DNA of 64,000 bases from an uncultured Alphaproteobacteria bacterium (lineage in GTDB: Bacteria; Pseudomonadota; Alphaproteobacteria; Sphingomonadales; Sphingomonadaceae), in assembly GCA_903934325.1 (NCBI GenBank), contig CAIZNH010000005.1, forward strand, positions 18,431 through 82,430, given 5' to 3'. The notes under the pieces were generated by a model. That model made no database searches. It was not told where the DNA came from and saw nothing but the letters and a program-made list of their open reading frames with translations. Positions 9,585-18,678 of this stretch are shown in pieces. Every line of letters begins with the position of its first letter. The stretch's first letter is position 1. Made by a program: the position numbers and the translations under genes.

Positions 9585-12500
9585 ATGAAATATGCAAGGG
9601 TTGCGCCGCGTCGGCGCCTGTTCGCCCTCGGCACCGCATCCGCGATCGCCATCGCTGCCGCCAACCCGGCGCTGGCGCAGGATGCCGAACCCGCAGACAA
9701 GGACGCCGAAGTCGCGGTCGAAGAGCCTGAGGCCGACATTATCGTCACCGGCTTCCGCGCCTCGCTGTCCTCGGCGCAAAGCATCAAGCGCAATGCCGAC
9801 ACCTTCGTCGATGTGATCACCGCTGAAGACATCGGCGCGCTGCCCGACCGTTCGGTCGCCGAAGCGCTCCAGCGTGTCCCGGGCATCAATATCGGCCGCT
9901 TTGAAAAGCCCTCGGACCCTGACCGTTTCTCGGTCGAAGGCACCGGCGTGATCATTCGCGGCCTGAACTTCGTGCGTTCGGAACTGAACGGCCGCGACAT
10001 CTTCTCGGCCAATGGTGGTACCGTTCTCAACTTCAACGAGGTCTCGCCCGAACTTCTGGGCCGGGTCGAGGTGTTCAAGAACCTCACCGCCGACATGGTC
10101 GAAGGCGGGATCGCGGGCACCGTCAACCTCGTCACCCGCAAGCCGCTGGATCGCCCCGGCACGCACATTGCGGGCACGATCGAAACCAACACTGGCGATC
10201 TCGCCAGCGAGTGGTCGCCCGGCTTCTCGGTGCTCGGTTCGACCACGTGGGAATCCGATGCAGGGACTCTCGGCTTCCAGATCGGCTATGCCAAGTCCGA
10301 ACTGATCAGCCGCACCGATGCCTCGCAGGTGGGTGACCCGTGCTACCGTCCGGCCAGCCTGACCGGCGGCTGTCTGCGCGTGCGTCCGGTCGGCAGCGGC
10401 GGCTTTGCCGGCGGCGGCACCAGCTTCACGCCCGACAACTTCCCGCCGGCCGGCGCGGTCGTCGTCCCCAAGGGTGCAGGCGTTCGCACCACCGATCTCG
10501 AGCGTGACCGCGAGGCCGTCTCGGGCACCATCCAGTACGAAAGCCCGGATCGCAGCTTTGTCGTCACCGCCGAATGGCTGCGTGCCGACACCCGCTTCTT
10601 CACCAAGGAAAACGCGGCAATCGCGCTCGTCAATGATGACGCGCTGTTCCCGGTTCCGGCGGCGGGCAGCACCTGGGAATTCGACGAGAACGGCATCTTC
10701 CAGCGCGGCATTCTGAGCCAGCGCATCGGCGATGCCTATGCCAACCCCTTCGGGCGCGGCGGCATTCCGCTCGAACTGCTGCGCTTTGAGCGCGAGACCC
10801 GCGCGATGACGCAGGATGTCTCGATCGATATCGACTGGAGCATCTCCGATCGCTTCCGCGTCAACTTCGAAGCCCAGCACATCGAATCCGATCTGCGTCA
10901 GGACTCGATCATCGGCACGATGGCGACCTGGGCCAATATCGATCTCGATATGAGCGGCAACGTGCCGCAGGTGCAGTTCCTTGCGCCTCCGGGCGCGCCG
11001 GCTGACTACTTCACCTCTGGCCGCAACACCTATTACTGGTTCCTGCTCGACTCGATCGCCCGCAATGAAGGCCAGCTCGACACGCTGCGTTTCGATGCTG
11101 AATACGACATCGGCGAGGACGGCTTCTTCAAGCAGGTCAAGTTCGGTGCGCGCTGGTCGGAGCGTGACCAGACCACCCGCGACACCAACTTCAGCACCTG
11201 GGGCAACCTCTCGGCACCCTGGGCGGGCCGTGCGGGCTGCGCTCCGTGGAACGCGGGTCCGGGCTGTGCTACCACCGGCGGGTTCCAGCCGGGCCGCTTC
11301 TTCACCGGCCTTCCGGGGCAGGAATTCGCGATTGGCGGCGGTGCCTATGTCGATGATTTCCCGGCCTTCGCCAACCTGCGTTCGCCCTTCGACAACGGCT
11401 TCCAGCGCGGCAACGCGCCTGCGCCGCTGCCGGGCGGTGCGCACTTCTTCGGGGCAGACAGCTTCCTTCAGGAATACCTGTCTGGCGCATCGGCCCGTCA
11501 GGCCGGCACGATCAACACCTTCTCGCAGACTCCCAACCCGTTCTTCGGCGTCAACAACCGCAGCTTCACCAATGCGGTGACCGGCCAGAGCACGCGTTGC
11601 ACCCCGTTCTGCGAGAACGAGATCAGCAATGTCGGCGAAACCACCAAGGCCGCCTTTGCCCGCGTCGATTACGGCACGGACTTTGACAACGGCTGGAAGA
11701 TTTCGGGTAACTTCGGTCTGCGCTATGTCGAAACCGAAGTGAATGCGGCGGGCCTGATCGGCTTCCCGAACCCGTTCTTCTTCGACAACGTCGCCTCGGG
11801 TGGCAATGGCAACGGGCGCGCCGAGCTGTCGGAAGTGACCGAAGCCTGTAGCCGCGCCCAGCAGCTTCCGGCTGACCAGCGTCCGGCCTTCTGCAGCTTG
11901 CCCGCGGGCCGTCTGGCAGAATTCGCCGCAGCGCATACCGGGGAAATCGTGCTCGATGACCGGGCGGTGACCTTCGACAACTGGCTGCCGAGCTTCAATG
12001 CGCTGCTCGACACCGGCGATGGCCTGCTGTTCCGTGCAGCGGTCTCGAAGGGTATCTCGCGCCCTGACCTTGCGGCCTTCCGCTCCGGCGGCGGGATCGG
12101 CGACAACACCGCGGACCTGCGCGCCGAAGGCACGCTCGCCACGGGTCCGCTGTTCCAGCTGTTCACCGGCAACCGCAACCTGCGTCCGATCCAGAGCTGG
12201 AATTACGATCTCTCGGTCGAGTGGTATTTCGACCGCGTCGGCTCGCTGACGATGTCGGCCTTTGCCAAGGACATCAAGGGGATCGTCAACAACGGCATCG
12301 ATCTGGTGAACTTCGTGAGCCCCGGCGGGCTTGATCTCGAAGTCGAGGTCAACGGACCGGACAACCGTCAGGACGGCCTGCTCAAGGGTGTGGAAATCGC
12401 CTACCAGCAGACCTACGACTTCCTGCCGGGCTTGCTCAGCGGGTTCGGTACGCAGCTGACCTACACCTATGTCGATGGTGGCGATTTCGCGAATACCAAC

Positions 12501-12878
12501 CTTGCGCGCAACCAGGGCGATTTCGCAGCCTTCCAGCCGCTCGCCGGGATTTCGAAGCACACCGTCAACGCGACCCTGTTCTACGAAAAGGACTGGCTGT
12601 CGGCCCGTGCCGCCTACAACTGGCGTTCGGCCTTCGTGATCACCCCGCGTGACGACATCTTCCCCTTCTCGCCGATCTGGGGCGAGGAGACCGGCCAGCT
12701 CGACGCTTCGGTGTTCGTGACGGTGATGGACGGGGTGAAGCTCGGGGTGCAGGGCGTGAACCTGCTCGACGAGGTGTTCCGCACCTCGCAGGTGATCGAC
12801 TTCGACGGCACCCGGATCGAGCGCTCGGCGTTCCGCAACGACCGCCGCTTCACCTTCCTTGCCCGCTTCGACTTCTAA
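9585..12878 (+). CDS. TonB-dependent outer-membrane receptor, carbohydrate-type
   Basis: This 1097-aa protein starts with a signal peptide (RRRLFALGTASAIAIAAANPALAQ). The plug opens with DIIVTGFRASLSSAQSIKRN and contains LPDRSVAEALQRVPGI, the pattern of the Xanthomonas/Caulobacter carbohydrate-receptor subfamily. A C-terminal beta-barrel ends in Phe (FTFLARFDF), as outer-membrane proteins do. It is the first gene of a receptor-GH16-LacI-MFS run and diverges from the halogenase-like gene across the proposed operator. It probably imports beta-glucan oligosaccharides using TonB energy. Substrate is inferred from the neighbouring glycosidases. Confidence 0.95.
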   Translation: MKYARVAPRRRLFALGTASAIAIAAANPALAQDAEPADKDAEVAVEEPEADIIVTGFRASLSSAQSIKRNADTFVDVITAEDIGALPDRSVAEALQRVPGINIGRFEKPSDPDRFSVEGTGVIIRGLNFVRSELNGRDIFSANGGTVLNFNEVSPELLGRVEVFKNLTADMVEGGIAGTVNLVTRKPLDRPGTHIAGTIETNTGDLASEWSPGFSVLGSTTWESDAGTLGFQIGYAKSELISRTDASQVGDPCYRPASLTGGCLRVRPVGSGGFAGGGTSFTPDNFPPAGAVVVPKGAGVRTTDLERDREAVSGTIQYESPDRSFVVTAEWLRADTRFFTKENAAIALVNDDALFPVPAAGSTWEFDENGIFQRGILSQRIGDAYANPFGRGGIPLELLRFERETRAMTQDVSIDIDWSISDRFRVNFEAQHIESDLRQDSIIGTMATWANIDLDMSGNVPQVQFLAPPGAPADYFTSGRNTYYWFLLDSIARNEGQLDTLRFDAEYDIGEDGFFKQVKFGARWSERDQTTRDTNFSTWGNLSAPWAGRAGCAPWNAGPGCATTGGFQPGRFFTGLPGQEFAIGGGAYVDDFPAFANLRSPFDNGFQRGNAPAPLPGGAHFFGADSFLQEYLSGASARQAGTINTFSQTPNPFFGVNNRSFTNAVTGQSTRCTPFCENEISNVGETTKAAFARVDYGTDFDNGWKISGNFGLRYVETEVNAAGLIGFPNPFFFDNVASGGNGNGRAELSEVTEACSRAQQLPADQRPAFCSLPAGRLAEFAAAHTGEIVLDDRAVTFDNWLPSFNALLDTGDGLLFRAAVSKGISRPDLAAFRSGGGIGDNTADLRAEGTLATGPLFQLFTGNRNLRPIQSWNYDLSVEWYFDRVGSLTMSAFAKDIKGIVNNGIDLVNFVSPGGLDLEVEVNGPDNRQDGLLKGVEIAYQQTYDFLPGLLSGFGTQLTYTYVDGGDFANTNLARNQGDFAAFQPLAGISKHTVNATLFYEKDWLSARAAYNWRSAFVITPRDDIFPFSPIWGEETGQLDASVFVTVMDGVKLGVQGVNLLDEVFRTSQVIDFDGTRIERSAFRNDRRFTFLARFDF

Positions 12879-12891
12879 GCAGGCAAGTTCT

Positions 12892-13869
12892 ATGAAAATG
12901 GCAGGGCTGCTGAAGGCGGGGACGCTCTCAGCGGCCCTGCTGCTTTTGGGGGCGGCGTCGGATGAGGCGCCGCAACCCCTCGCTCCGCGTGAAGGCGCTG
13001 GCTGGGAGCTGGTGTGGGCCGACGAGTTCGACGGCGACAGTCTCGATCGCAGCAAATGGGCGCCCGAGGAATCGTGCTGGGGCGGGGGCAATTACGAACG
13101 GCAGTGCTATACCGACCGGCCCGACAACATCGCGGTGGAAGGCGGGCTGCTGCTTCTGAAAGCGAAGAAGGAGCGCTTTGTCGGCCCGGCGCGCCCGCCC
13201 GAAATTGCCGATAATCCCAACCCCAGGCTGGTTCAGCCCTACACATCGGGCAAGGTCCGCACGCGGGGCCTCCATGCCTGGCGCTATGGCCGGATCGAGG
13301 TGCGCGCCAAGGTGTCGCCGGGGCAGGGCACATGGCCGGCGGTGTGGATGATGCCGTCCGAGGATCTCTATGGGCCGTGGCCGCTATCGGGCGAGATCGA
13401 CATTCTCGAAGCGGTCAACATCGGCGCGAAGTGCCCCAAATGCGAGGGCGGCAAAGGCGAGAACCGCACCATCAGCGCGCTCCATTTCGGCGATCTTGCG
13501 CCCAAGAACCGCTTTGTCGATCACCGCAATGCCTTGCCGGACCTGGCGCTGCCTTCGGATGATTTCCACGTCTACGCGGTGGAGTGGGGCGAGGGCCTGA
13601 TCCGCTTCCTCGTCGATGACCGCGTGCACCTCACGGTCCCGGCCGACAAGTGGAGCAGCGCCTCCCCGCTCGCCCGCGGCAACCTCGCCGCACCCTTTGA
13701 CCGCCCGTTCTACATCATGGCCAACCTTGCCGTCGGCGGGCGGCTGTCGGAAGAAAACAACGCGAAAAGGGTTGCGAAGGAGAGCTTTCCCGCGCAATTC
13801 GCAATCGATTGGATCAGGGTCTACGCTTGCGCCAGCGATCCCCAAAAGGGACGGGCCTGCATCAGGTAG
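12892..13869 (+). CDS. GH16 endo-beta-1,3(4)-glucanase (laminarinase-like)
   Basis: The GH16 active-site motif ExDxxE is intact in SGEIDILEAV (nucleophile E168, D170, acid/base E173). Flanking blocks ELVWADEFDGDSLD, YTSGKVRTRG, YGRIEVRAKV and FYIMANLAVGG match bacterial laminarinases. A signal peptide (MKMAGLLKAGTLSAALLLLGA) points to export. The ATG at 12892 is chosen over an in-frame TTG at 12859 inside the receptor gene because it starts the signal peptide. Length is 325 aa. It follows the receptor by 13 nt, so the two are probably co-transcribed. Laminarin-type glucan is the likely substrate, with mixed-linkage glucan as an alternative. Confidence 0.93.
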   Translation: MKMAGLLKAGTLSAALLLLGAASDEAPQPLAPREGAGWELVWADEFDGDSLDRSKWAPEESCWGGGNYERQCYTDRPDNIAVEGGLLLLKAKKERFVGPARPPEIADNPNPRLVQPYTSGKVRTRGLHAWRYGRIEVRAKVSPGQGTWPAVWMMPSEDLYGPWPLSGEIDILEAVNIGAKCPKCEGGKGENRTISALHFGDLAPKNRFVDHRNALPDLALPSDDFHVYAVEWGEGLIRFLVDDRVHLTVPADKWSSASPLARGNLAAPFDRPFYIMANLAVGGRLSEENNAKRVAKESFPAQFAIDWIRVYACASDPQKGRACIR

Positions 13870-13890
13870 AGCGGACGGGATTGAAGCAGC

Positions 13891-14958
13891 ATGGCGCGCG
13901 GGCGCAACACAGTCACGATCAGGGACGTCGCAGAGGACGCCGGGGTCTCGCTGCAAACGGTGAGCCGCGTCATCAATGGCGGGCCCAATGTGCGCCCGCA
14001 GGTGCGCGACAAGGTGCGCGCCTCGATCGAGCGGCTGGGCTATGTGCCGAGCCTTGCCGCCCAGCGCATGAGCGGCTCGCGCTCCTACATCATCCTTGCC
14101 ATCAACGACCGCGAGCGCACCCTTGCCGACTGGCGCGAGCGGCGCGGCACCGACTGGGTCGACCAGATGCTGCTGGGCGGGATCCTGACCTGTTCGAAGC
14201 ACGGCTACCGCATGATGGTGGAGCTGATCGACACCCATTCCGATCATGTCGAGCGCGAGCTGGGCGCAGCGATCTCGGCCCTGCAGCCTGACGGGGTGAT
14301 CCTGACCCCGCCGCACTCGGAAAATGCGCTCATCACTGGGCTTCTTACCGAGCGCGGCATTCCGTTTGCGCGGATCGGATCGAATGCGCCGGGGCCGGGA
14401 ATTGCGCTGACAATGGGCGATGAAGGCGCAGGCCATCTCGCCACCACGCGCCTCGCCGATCTCGGCCACCGCAAGATCGCGATGATTGCCGGGCCTGCAC
14501 AATACAGCCTCAGCGGCTGGCGTATCGACGGCTGGAAGCGCGCGCTGGCCGAGCGCGGGTTGCCGTCCGAAGGTCTGCTGGAGGCGGGGGATTTCGGCTA
14601 CGAATCCGGCACCAAGGCGGCGCGTGCGCTGCTCGACCGCAATCCCGACCTTACCGCGATCATCGCCTCGTCCGACCAGATGGCGCTCGCCGCACTCGAA
14701 GTGGCGCGTGATCGCGGGCTGAAGGTGCCGGGCGATCTTTCGCTGATCTCCTTCGACAATACCCCGATCGTGCGCTTCACCCAGCCGCCGCTGACTGCGA
14801 TCGACCAGCCGATTGCGGAGACTGTCAGCCGCGCGGTCGAGCAGCTGATCGCACGCGGCGAGGATGGCGCGGATGATGCCGTGATCGAAGTCGCCGCCGG
14901 GTTGGTCGAGCGGCTGTCCACAGCACCTGCGCCCGCGCCTGCCTCGGGCAGGGCTTGA
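13891..14958 (+). CDS. LacI-family transcriptional regulator of the glucan locus
   Basis: A LacI helix-turn-helix (VTIRDVAEDAGVSLQTVS then RVINGG) occupies residues 8-30, followed by a hinge (SLAAQRMSGSRS) and a periplasmic-binding-protein-like effector domain with SSDQMALAALEVARDRG and LSLISFDNTPIVRFTQPPLT. Length is 355 aa. It lies 21 nt after GH16 and its stop overlaps the permease start (TTGA), so it sits inside the operon it probably controls. Candidate operators are at 9492-9507 and 16223-16238. The inducer is likely a glucan-derived sugar, by context only. Confidence 0.93.
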   Translation: MARGRNTVTIRDVAEDAGVSLQTVSRVINGGPNVRPQVRDKVRASIERLGYVPSLAAQRMSGSRSYIILAINDRERTLADWRERRGTDWVDQMLLGGILTCSKHGYRMMVELIDTHSDHVERELGAAISALQPDGVILTPPHSENALITGLLTERGIPFARIGSNAPGPGIALTMGDEGAGHLATTRLADLGHRKIAMIAGPAQYSLSGWRIDGWKRALAERGLPSEGLLEAGDFGYESGTKAARALLDRNPDLTAIIASSDQMALAALEVARDRGLKVPGDLSLISFDNTPIVRFTQPPLTAIDQPIAETVSRAVEQLIARGEDGADDAVIEVAAGLVERLSTAPAPAPASGRA

Positions 14959-16190
14959 ACACCTCCGCACAGCCCGCGCCTGAACGCCAGCCGGGCTGGT
15001 TCCTTGCGCTCTATGCGCTGGCTGCTGCGGGCGGCGCGGTCGCCTATGTGCCGCTGCTGACCGTGCTCCTGCCCGAACGCATCGCCTCCTTGCAGGGGCG
15101 CGAGGATATTGCCGCGCTGGCGCAGGCGAGCTTCTGGGGCGCGGTGACGGCGAGCCTTGCGAACATCGCGGTGGGCGCGCTGAGTGACGCCAGCCGCGTC
15201 CGGCGTCCCTGGATCCTGGCAGGGCTGCTTATCTCGAATTTCTGGCTGCTGCAGATCGGTGCAGCACATTCGGTTTCGGAAATCGTGCTGCTGGTGATGC
15301 TGTGGCAGGTCGGCCTCAATCTGATGCTGGCGCCGTTGATGGCTTGGGCGGGCGACTGCTTTCCCGATAGCCAGAAGGGCGTGCTGGGCGGGGCGCTGGC
15401 GCTGTCGCCCGCATTGGGCGCACTGGCAGGTTCGCTGGTGACCTTCGGCGGGCTGGTTGCGCCCGACATGCGGCTGCCTGTGGTGGCCGGGCTGGTGACC
15501 GCACTGGTGCTGCCCGCGGTGCTGCTCGGCGGCCGGCAGGAGCGGTCCGGTCTCATGCAGCCGGACTCGCAGAAGCAGGCCAATCTACAGGGGCAGGCCG
15601 GGGCGCGGCCCGATCATGTGGTCCGCCGGATGTGGGCGGCGCGCTTTCTGGTGCAGGTGGCCGAAGGCGGGATGTTCGCTTTCCTGCTGTTCTGGCTGCG
15701 CTCGCTCGCGCCCGGCTACCCCGAAAATTCCGCCGCCAACATCTTCAGTCTGGTGCTGGTCGGCGCCGTGCCGCTCTCGTTTGTTCTGGGTCGCTGGTCG
15801 GATCGCCATGGCCGGCCGATCCTGCCGCTGGCGGGCTGCGCGCTGCTGTGTGCGCTCGGCATGCTGGTGATGGCCGCCGCCGCCAGCCTGTCGCAGGCGA
15901 TTGCGGGCTATGTGTTGTTTGCCATGGCCGCGGCGATCTTCCTTTCGCTCCATGCCAGCCAGACCCTGCGCGTGCTGCCGGCCCCGCAGCATCGCGGGCG
16001 GGATCTCGGACTTTTCAATCTCACCAACACCCTGCCGGCGATGGTGATGCCGTGGCTCACGGTGATGCTGGTGCCGGGGTTGGGCTACTCGGCGCTGTTC
16101 GTGCTGTTCGCCAGCCTTTCGCTTGCCAGCGCCGCGCTCCTTGCCTCCTTTGCGCGGGGCGCGGGAAACCCGTCTGCAAAGGACGCTTGA
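14955..16190 (+). CDS. MFS sugar permease
   Basis: This is an inner-membrane protein of 411 aa with about 12 hydrophobic segments in two halves separated by a polar loop near residues 190-215. A typical MFS loop motif (GALSDASRVRRPW) follows the second helix, and GRWSDRHGRPI is its counterpart in the second half. The TTG start at 14955 overlaps the LacI stop, implying translational coupling. Position between the LacI regulator and the GH3 gene suggests transport of glucose or short glucosides released in the periplasm. Substrate is inferred. Confidence 0.86.
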   Translation: MNTSAQPAPERQPGWFLALYALAAAGGAVAYVPLLTVLLPERIASLQGREDIAALAQASFWGAVTASLANIAVGALSDASRVRRPWILAGLLISNFWLLQIGAAHSVSEIVLLVMLWQVGLNLMLAPLMAWAGDCFPDSQKGVLGGALALSPALGALAGSLVTFGGLVAPDMRLPVVAGLVTALVLPAVLLGGRQERSGLMQPDSQKQANLQGQAGARPDHVVRRMWAARFLVQVAEGGMFAFLLFWLRSLAPGYPENSAANIFSLVLVGAVPLSFVLGRWSDRHGRPILPLAGCALLCALGMLVMAAAASLSQAIAGYVLFAMAAAIFLSLHASQTLRVLPAPQHRGRDLGLFNLTNTLPAMVMPWLTVMLVPGLGYSALFVLFASLSLASAALLASFARGAGNPSAKDA

Positions 16191-16193
16191 CGC

Positions 16194-16221
16194 TTGCAAA
16201 AGCCCGCCGGTTTTGTAGTAT
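16194..16221 (+). promoter_or_regulatory. Candidate sigma-70 promoter of the GH3 gene
   Basis: TTGCAA (16194-16199) and TAGTAT (16216-16221) are separated by 16 nt just upstream of the proposed operator at 16223-16238, which would then cover the transcription start. Match to consensus is moderate. Confidence 0.4.
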
Positions 16222-16222
16222 C

Positions 16223-16238
16223 TTGATAACGTTCTCAA
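16223..16238. promoter_or_regulatory. Probable LacI-family operator upstream of GH3
   Basis: TTGATAACGTTCTCAA is a 16-bp palindrome with only one mismatched pair, centred on CG as LacI-family operators usually are. It lies just downstream of the candidate promoter and before the GH3 start. It shares its pattern with the site at 9492-9507. Confidence 0.7.
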
Positions 16239-16284
16239 GGGACGTATGGCCAGCAAAATACCGGTCTTGGGAGGGACTAGCCTG

Positions 16285-18678
16285 GTGACGTCTAAGATTT
16301 TTGGTCAGCTTGCGGCAAGCGCAGGCCTTGCTGCCCTGCTTGCAGGCTGCGCAGCCCATGCCGAGGTGCAGTCCGCTCCGGCTGCTGCGCCCGCTGCGTC
16401 TGCCCCCGCTGCCGCTGCGGCCAACAGCCCCGAGGCGCTGCTGGCGCGCATGAGCATCGAGCGCAAGGTCGCGCAGATCATCCAGCCCGATATCGGCTCG
16501 ATCACGCCTGAAGATGTGCGCAAGTACCGCTTTGGCACGATCCTCAACGGCGGCAATTCCGGCCCCTATGGCAATGACAAGGCACCCGCGACCGACTGGC
16601 TGAAGCTGGCCGATGCCTATTGGGAAGCCTCCACCGCGTCGCTCGCGGATGGCGAGCCGGTGATCCCCGCGATCTGGGCGACCGACGCGGTCCACGGCCA
16701 TGCCAATGTGCCTGGCGCCACTGTCTTCCCCCACAATATCGCGCTGGGCGCGACCGGCGATGCCGATCTCATCCGCCGGATCGGCGCTGCAACCGCGGTC
16801 GAGATCGAAGTGACCGGGCTCGACTGGACCTTCGCGCCCACCATTGCGGTCGCGCGCGATGATCGCTGGGGCCGCACCTACGAGAGTTACTCGGAGAACC
16901 CCGAACTCGTCACCCGCCTCGGCGCGGCGATGATCGAGGGGCTTCAGGGCCGCGCCGGCGAACCCGGGTTCCTCGGCAAGGGCAAGGTTGCCGCCACCGC
17001 CAAGCACTATTTCGGTGACGGCGGCACGGCGCAGGGGGTCGATCAGGGCGACGTCAACGGCGACCTCAAGGCCTTGATGGCGATCCACGCCGCGCCCTAT
17101 CCGGCTGCGATCAATGCCGGCGTGGCGAGCGTCATGGCGAGCTTCAACTCGATCAACGGCTCCAAGATGCACGGCAACAAGCCGCTGCTGACGGATGAGC
17201 TGCGCGGCAACCTCGGTTTCGGGGGCGTGGTCGTGGGCGACTGGAACGGCCACGGGCAGGTCAAGGGCTGCACCAATTCCGATTGCCCGCAGGCGCTGAT
17301 GGCCGGGCTTGATATCTACATGGTGCCCGAGGACTGGAAGGCGCTCCACGCCTCGCTGGTGGCGCAGGTCAAGGACGGCACCATCCCCATGGCCCGGCTC
17401 GATGAGGCGGTGCTGCGGGTGCTGAAGCTGAAACAGGCGCTCGGCATTTTCGATGGCGAGGTGAAGCCCTCGCAGCGTGCATACGGCGGCAAGTGGGCGC
17501 TGATGGGCTCGGCCGAGCACCGCGCGATTGCGCGCGAGGCGGTGGCCAAGTCGCAGGTGCTGCTCAAGAATGCAGGCGCGTTGCCGCTGAAACCCGGCGC
17601 GGTCATCGAAGTGGCTGGCAGCGCGGCGGACAATGTTCCGCAGCAGGCCGGCGGCTGGTCGGTCACCTGGCAGGGCGGCGGCGATCTCACCGCAGCCGAT
17701 TTCCCCGGCGCAACCTCGATCTGGGGCGGAATTGCCGCGGCGGCCAAGGCAGCCGGCAGCACCGCCGTGCTCGCGCCCAAGGGCGATGCCGCCAGCAAGC
17801 CTGACGTCGCCATCGTCGTCTTCGGCGAGCCGCCCTATGCCGAGTTCGTGGGCGACCGCAAGGACCTCGCCTTCCGCGACGAGGAGGGGTTGAGCCTCCT
17901 CAAGGCCTATCGTGCGCGCGGGATCAAGACCGTCGCCGTGTTCCTCTCGGGCCGCCCCTTGTGGGTCAACCGCGAATTGAACGCCGCCGATGCCTTTGTC
18001 GCAAGCTGGCTTCCGGGCAGCGAGGGGGCAGGGGTGGCCGATGTGCTGTTCGGCGGCGTGCAGCCGAGCGGAAAGCTCTCTTTCAGCTGGCCCAGGACCT
18101 GCGAGGGCGCACCGCTCAACAGCACCGATGGTGCGCTGTTCCCCACCGGCTTCGGGCTGGGCTACGGCGCTGCGGCGCCGCTTGAAAAGCTCGACGAGAC
18201 CTGCGGTGCGCTGACCCATGATACGGGCGCCACGTGGTTCGCCAATGGCAAGCTCGGCGCGCGGGTGCAGGCGGTGGCGGACAATGCCCTGCTTCCCGAT
18301 CTGCGTGGCAATGGCAACGGCATCGTCGTGACCGGCGTTGATCGCCGCGCACAGGAAGATGCGCGCCGCATCGCCTTTGGCCCCGGTGCCAAGATCAGCC
18401 TTACCGGCCCGGCCAGCGACGCGGCGTGGCGGATTTCCTATTCCGTAAGCAGCCGTCCGGCCGGTCCGGTGACGGTGACAGCGGGCGGCCAGCCCGTCGA
18501 CATCACCCAGGGCCTTTCGGTCGCCGAGGGCAAGGGCTGGCGCGAGATGGTCCTCTCCAAGGCCTGCCTTGGCGAGGCGGGCGGCAAGCTGACTTTCAGC
18601 TCGACCGCGCCCTTCGCCTTCCAGATCAGCGAGATCACCCGCTCCGAGGCGGATGCCGCAGCGGAGTGTTCCTTCTAG
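16285..18678 (+). CDS. GH3 exo-beta-glucosidase lipoprotein (ExoP-like)
   Basis: The GTG at 16285 follows GGAGG by 10 nt and yields a lipoprotein signal with lipobox LLAGC; an in-frame ATG at 16246 would lengthen the N-terminus by 13 residues. GH3 motifs are DAVHGHANVPGATVFPHN, ATAKHYFGDGG and the nucleophile Asp in VVVGDWNGHG (residue 319). Family-3 C-domain sequence (EGAGVADVLFGGVQPSGKLSFSWP) follows, and the final 150 residues resemble the ExoP-type C-terminal domain. The protein is 797 aa. It would trim beta-glucan oligosaccharides to glucose in the periplasm. Its stop overlaps the convergent DUF1501 gene by 4 nt. Confidence 0.92.
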   Translation: MTSKIFGQLAASAGLAALLAGCAAHAEVQSAPAAAPAASAPAAAAANSPEALLARMSIERKVAQIIQPDIGSITPEDVRKYRFGTILNGGNSGPYGNDKAPATDWLKLADAYWEASTASLADGEPVIPAIWATDAVHGHANVPGATVFPHNIALGATGDADLIRRIGAATAVEIEVTGLDWTFAPTIAVARDDRWGRTYESYSENPELVTRLGAAMIEGLQGRAGEPGFLGKGKVAATAKHYFGDGGTAQGVDQGDVNGDLKALMAIHAAPYPAAINAGVASVMASFNSINGSKMHGNKPLLTDELRGNLGFGGVVVGDWNGHGQVKGCTNSDCPQALMAGLDIYMVPEDWKALHASLVAQVKDGTIPMARLDEAVLRVLKLKQALGIFDGEVKPSQRAYGGKWALMGSAEHRAIAREAVAKSQVLLKNAGALPLKPGAVIEVAGSAADNVPQQAGGWSVTWQGGGDLTAADFPGATSIWGGIAAAAKAAGSTAVLAPKGDAASKPDVAIVVFGEPPYAEFVGDRKDLAFRDEEGLSLLKAYRARGIKTVAVFLSGRPLWVNRELNAADAFVASWLPGSEGAGVADVLFGGVQPSGKLSFSWPRTCEGAPLNSTDGALFPTGFGLGYGAAAPLEKLDETCGALTHDTGATWFANGKLGARVQAVADNALLPDLRGNGNGIVVTGVDRRAQEDARRIAFGPGAKISLTGPASDAAWRISYSVSSRPAGPVTVTAGGQPVDITQGLSVAEGKGWREMVLSKACLGEAGGKLTFSSTAPFAFQISEITRSEADAAAECSF

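Noticed and set aside
9501..13091. Long minus-strand frame under the TonB receptor
   Set aside because: It is antisense to the clear receptor gene, and the product has no family motif.
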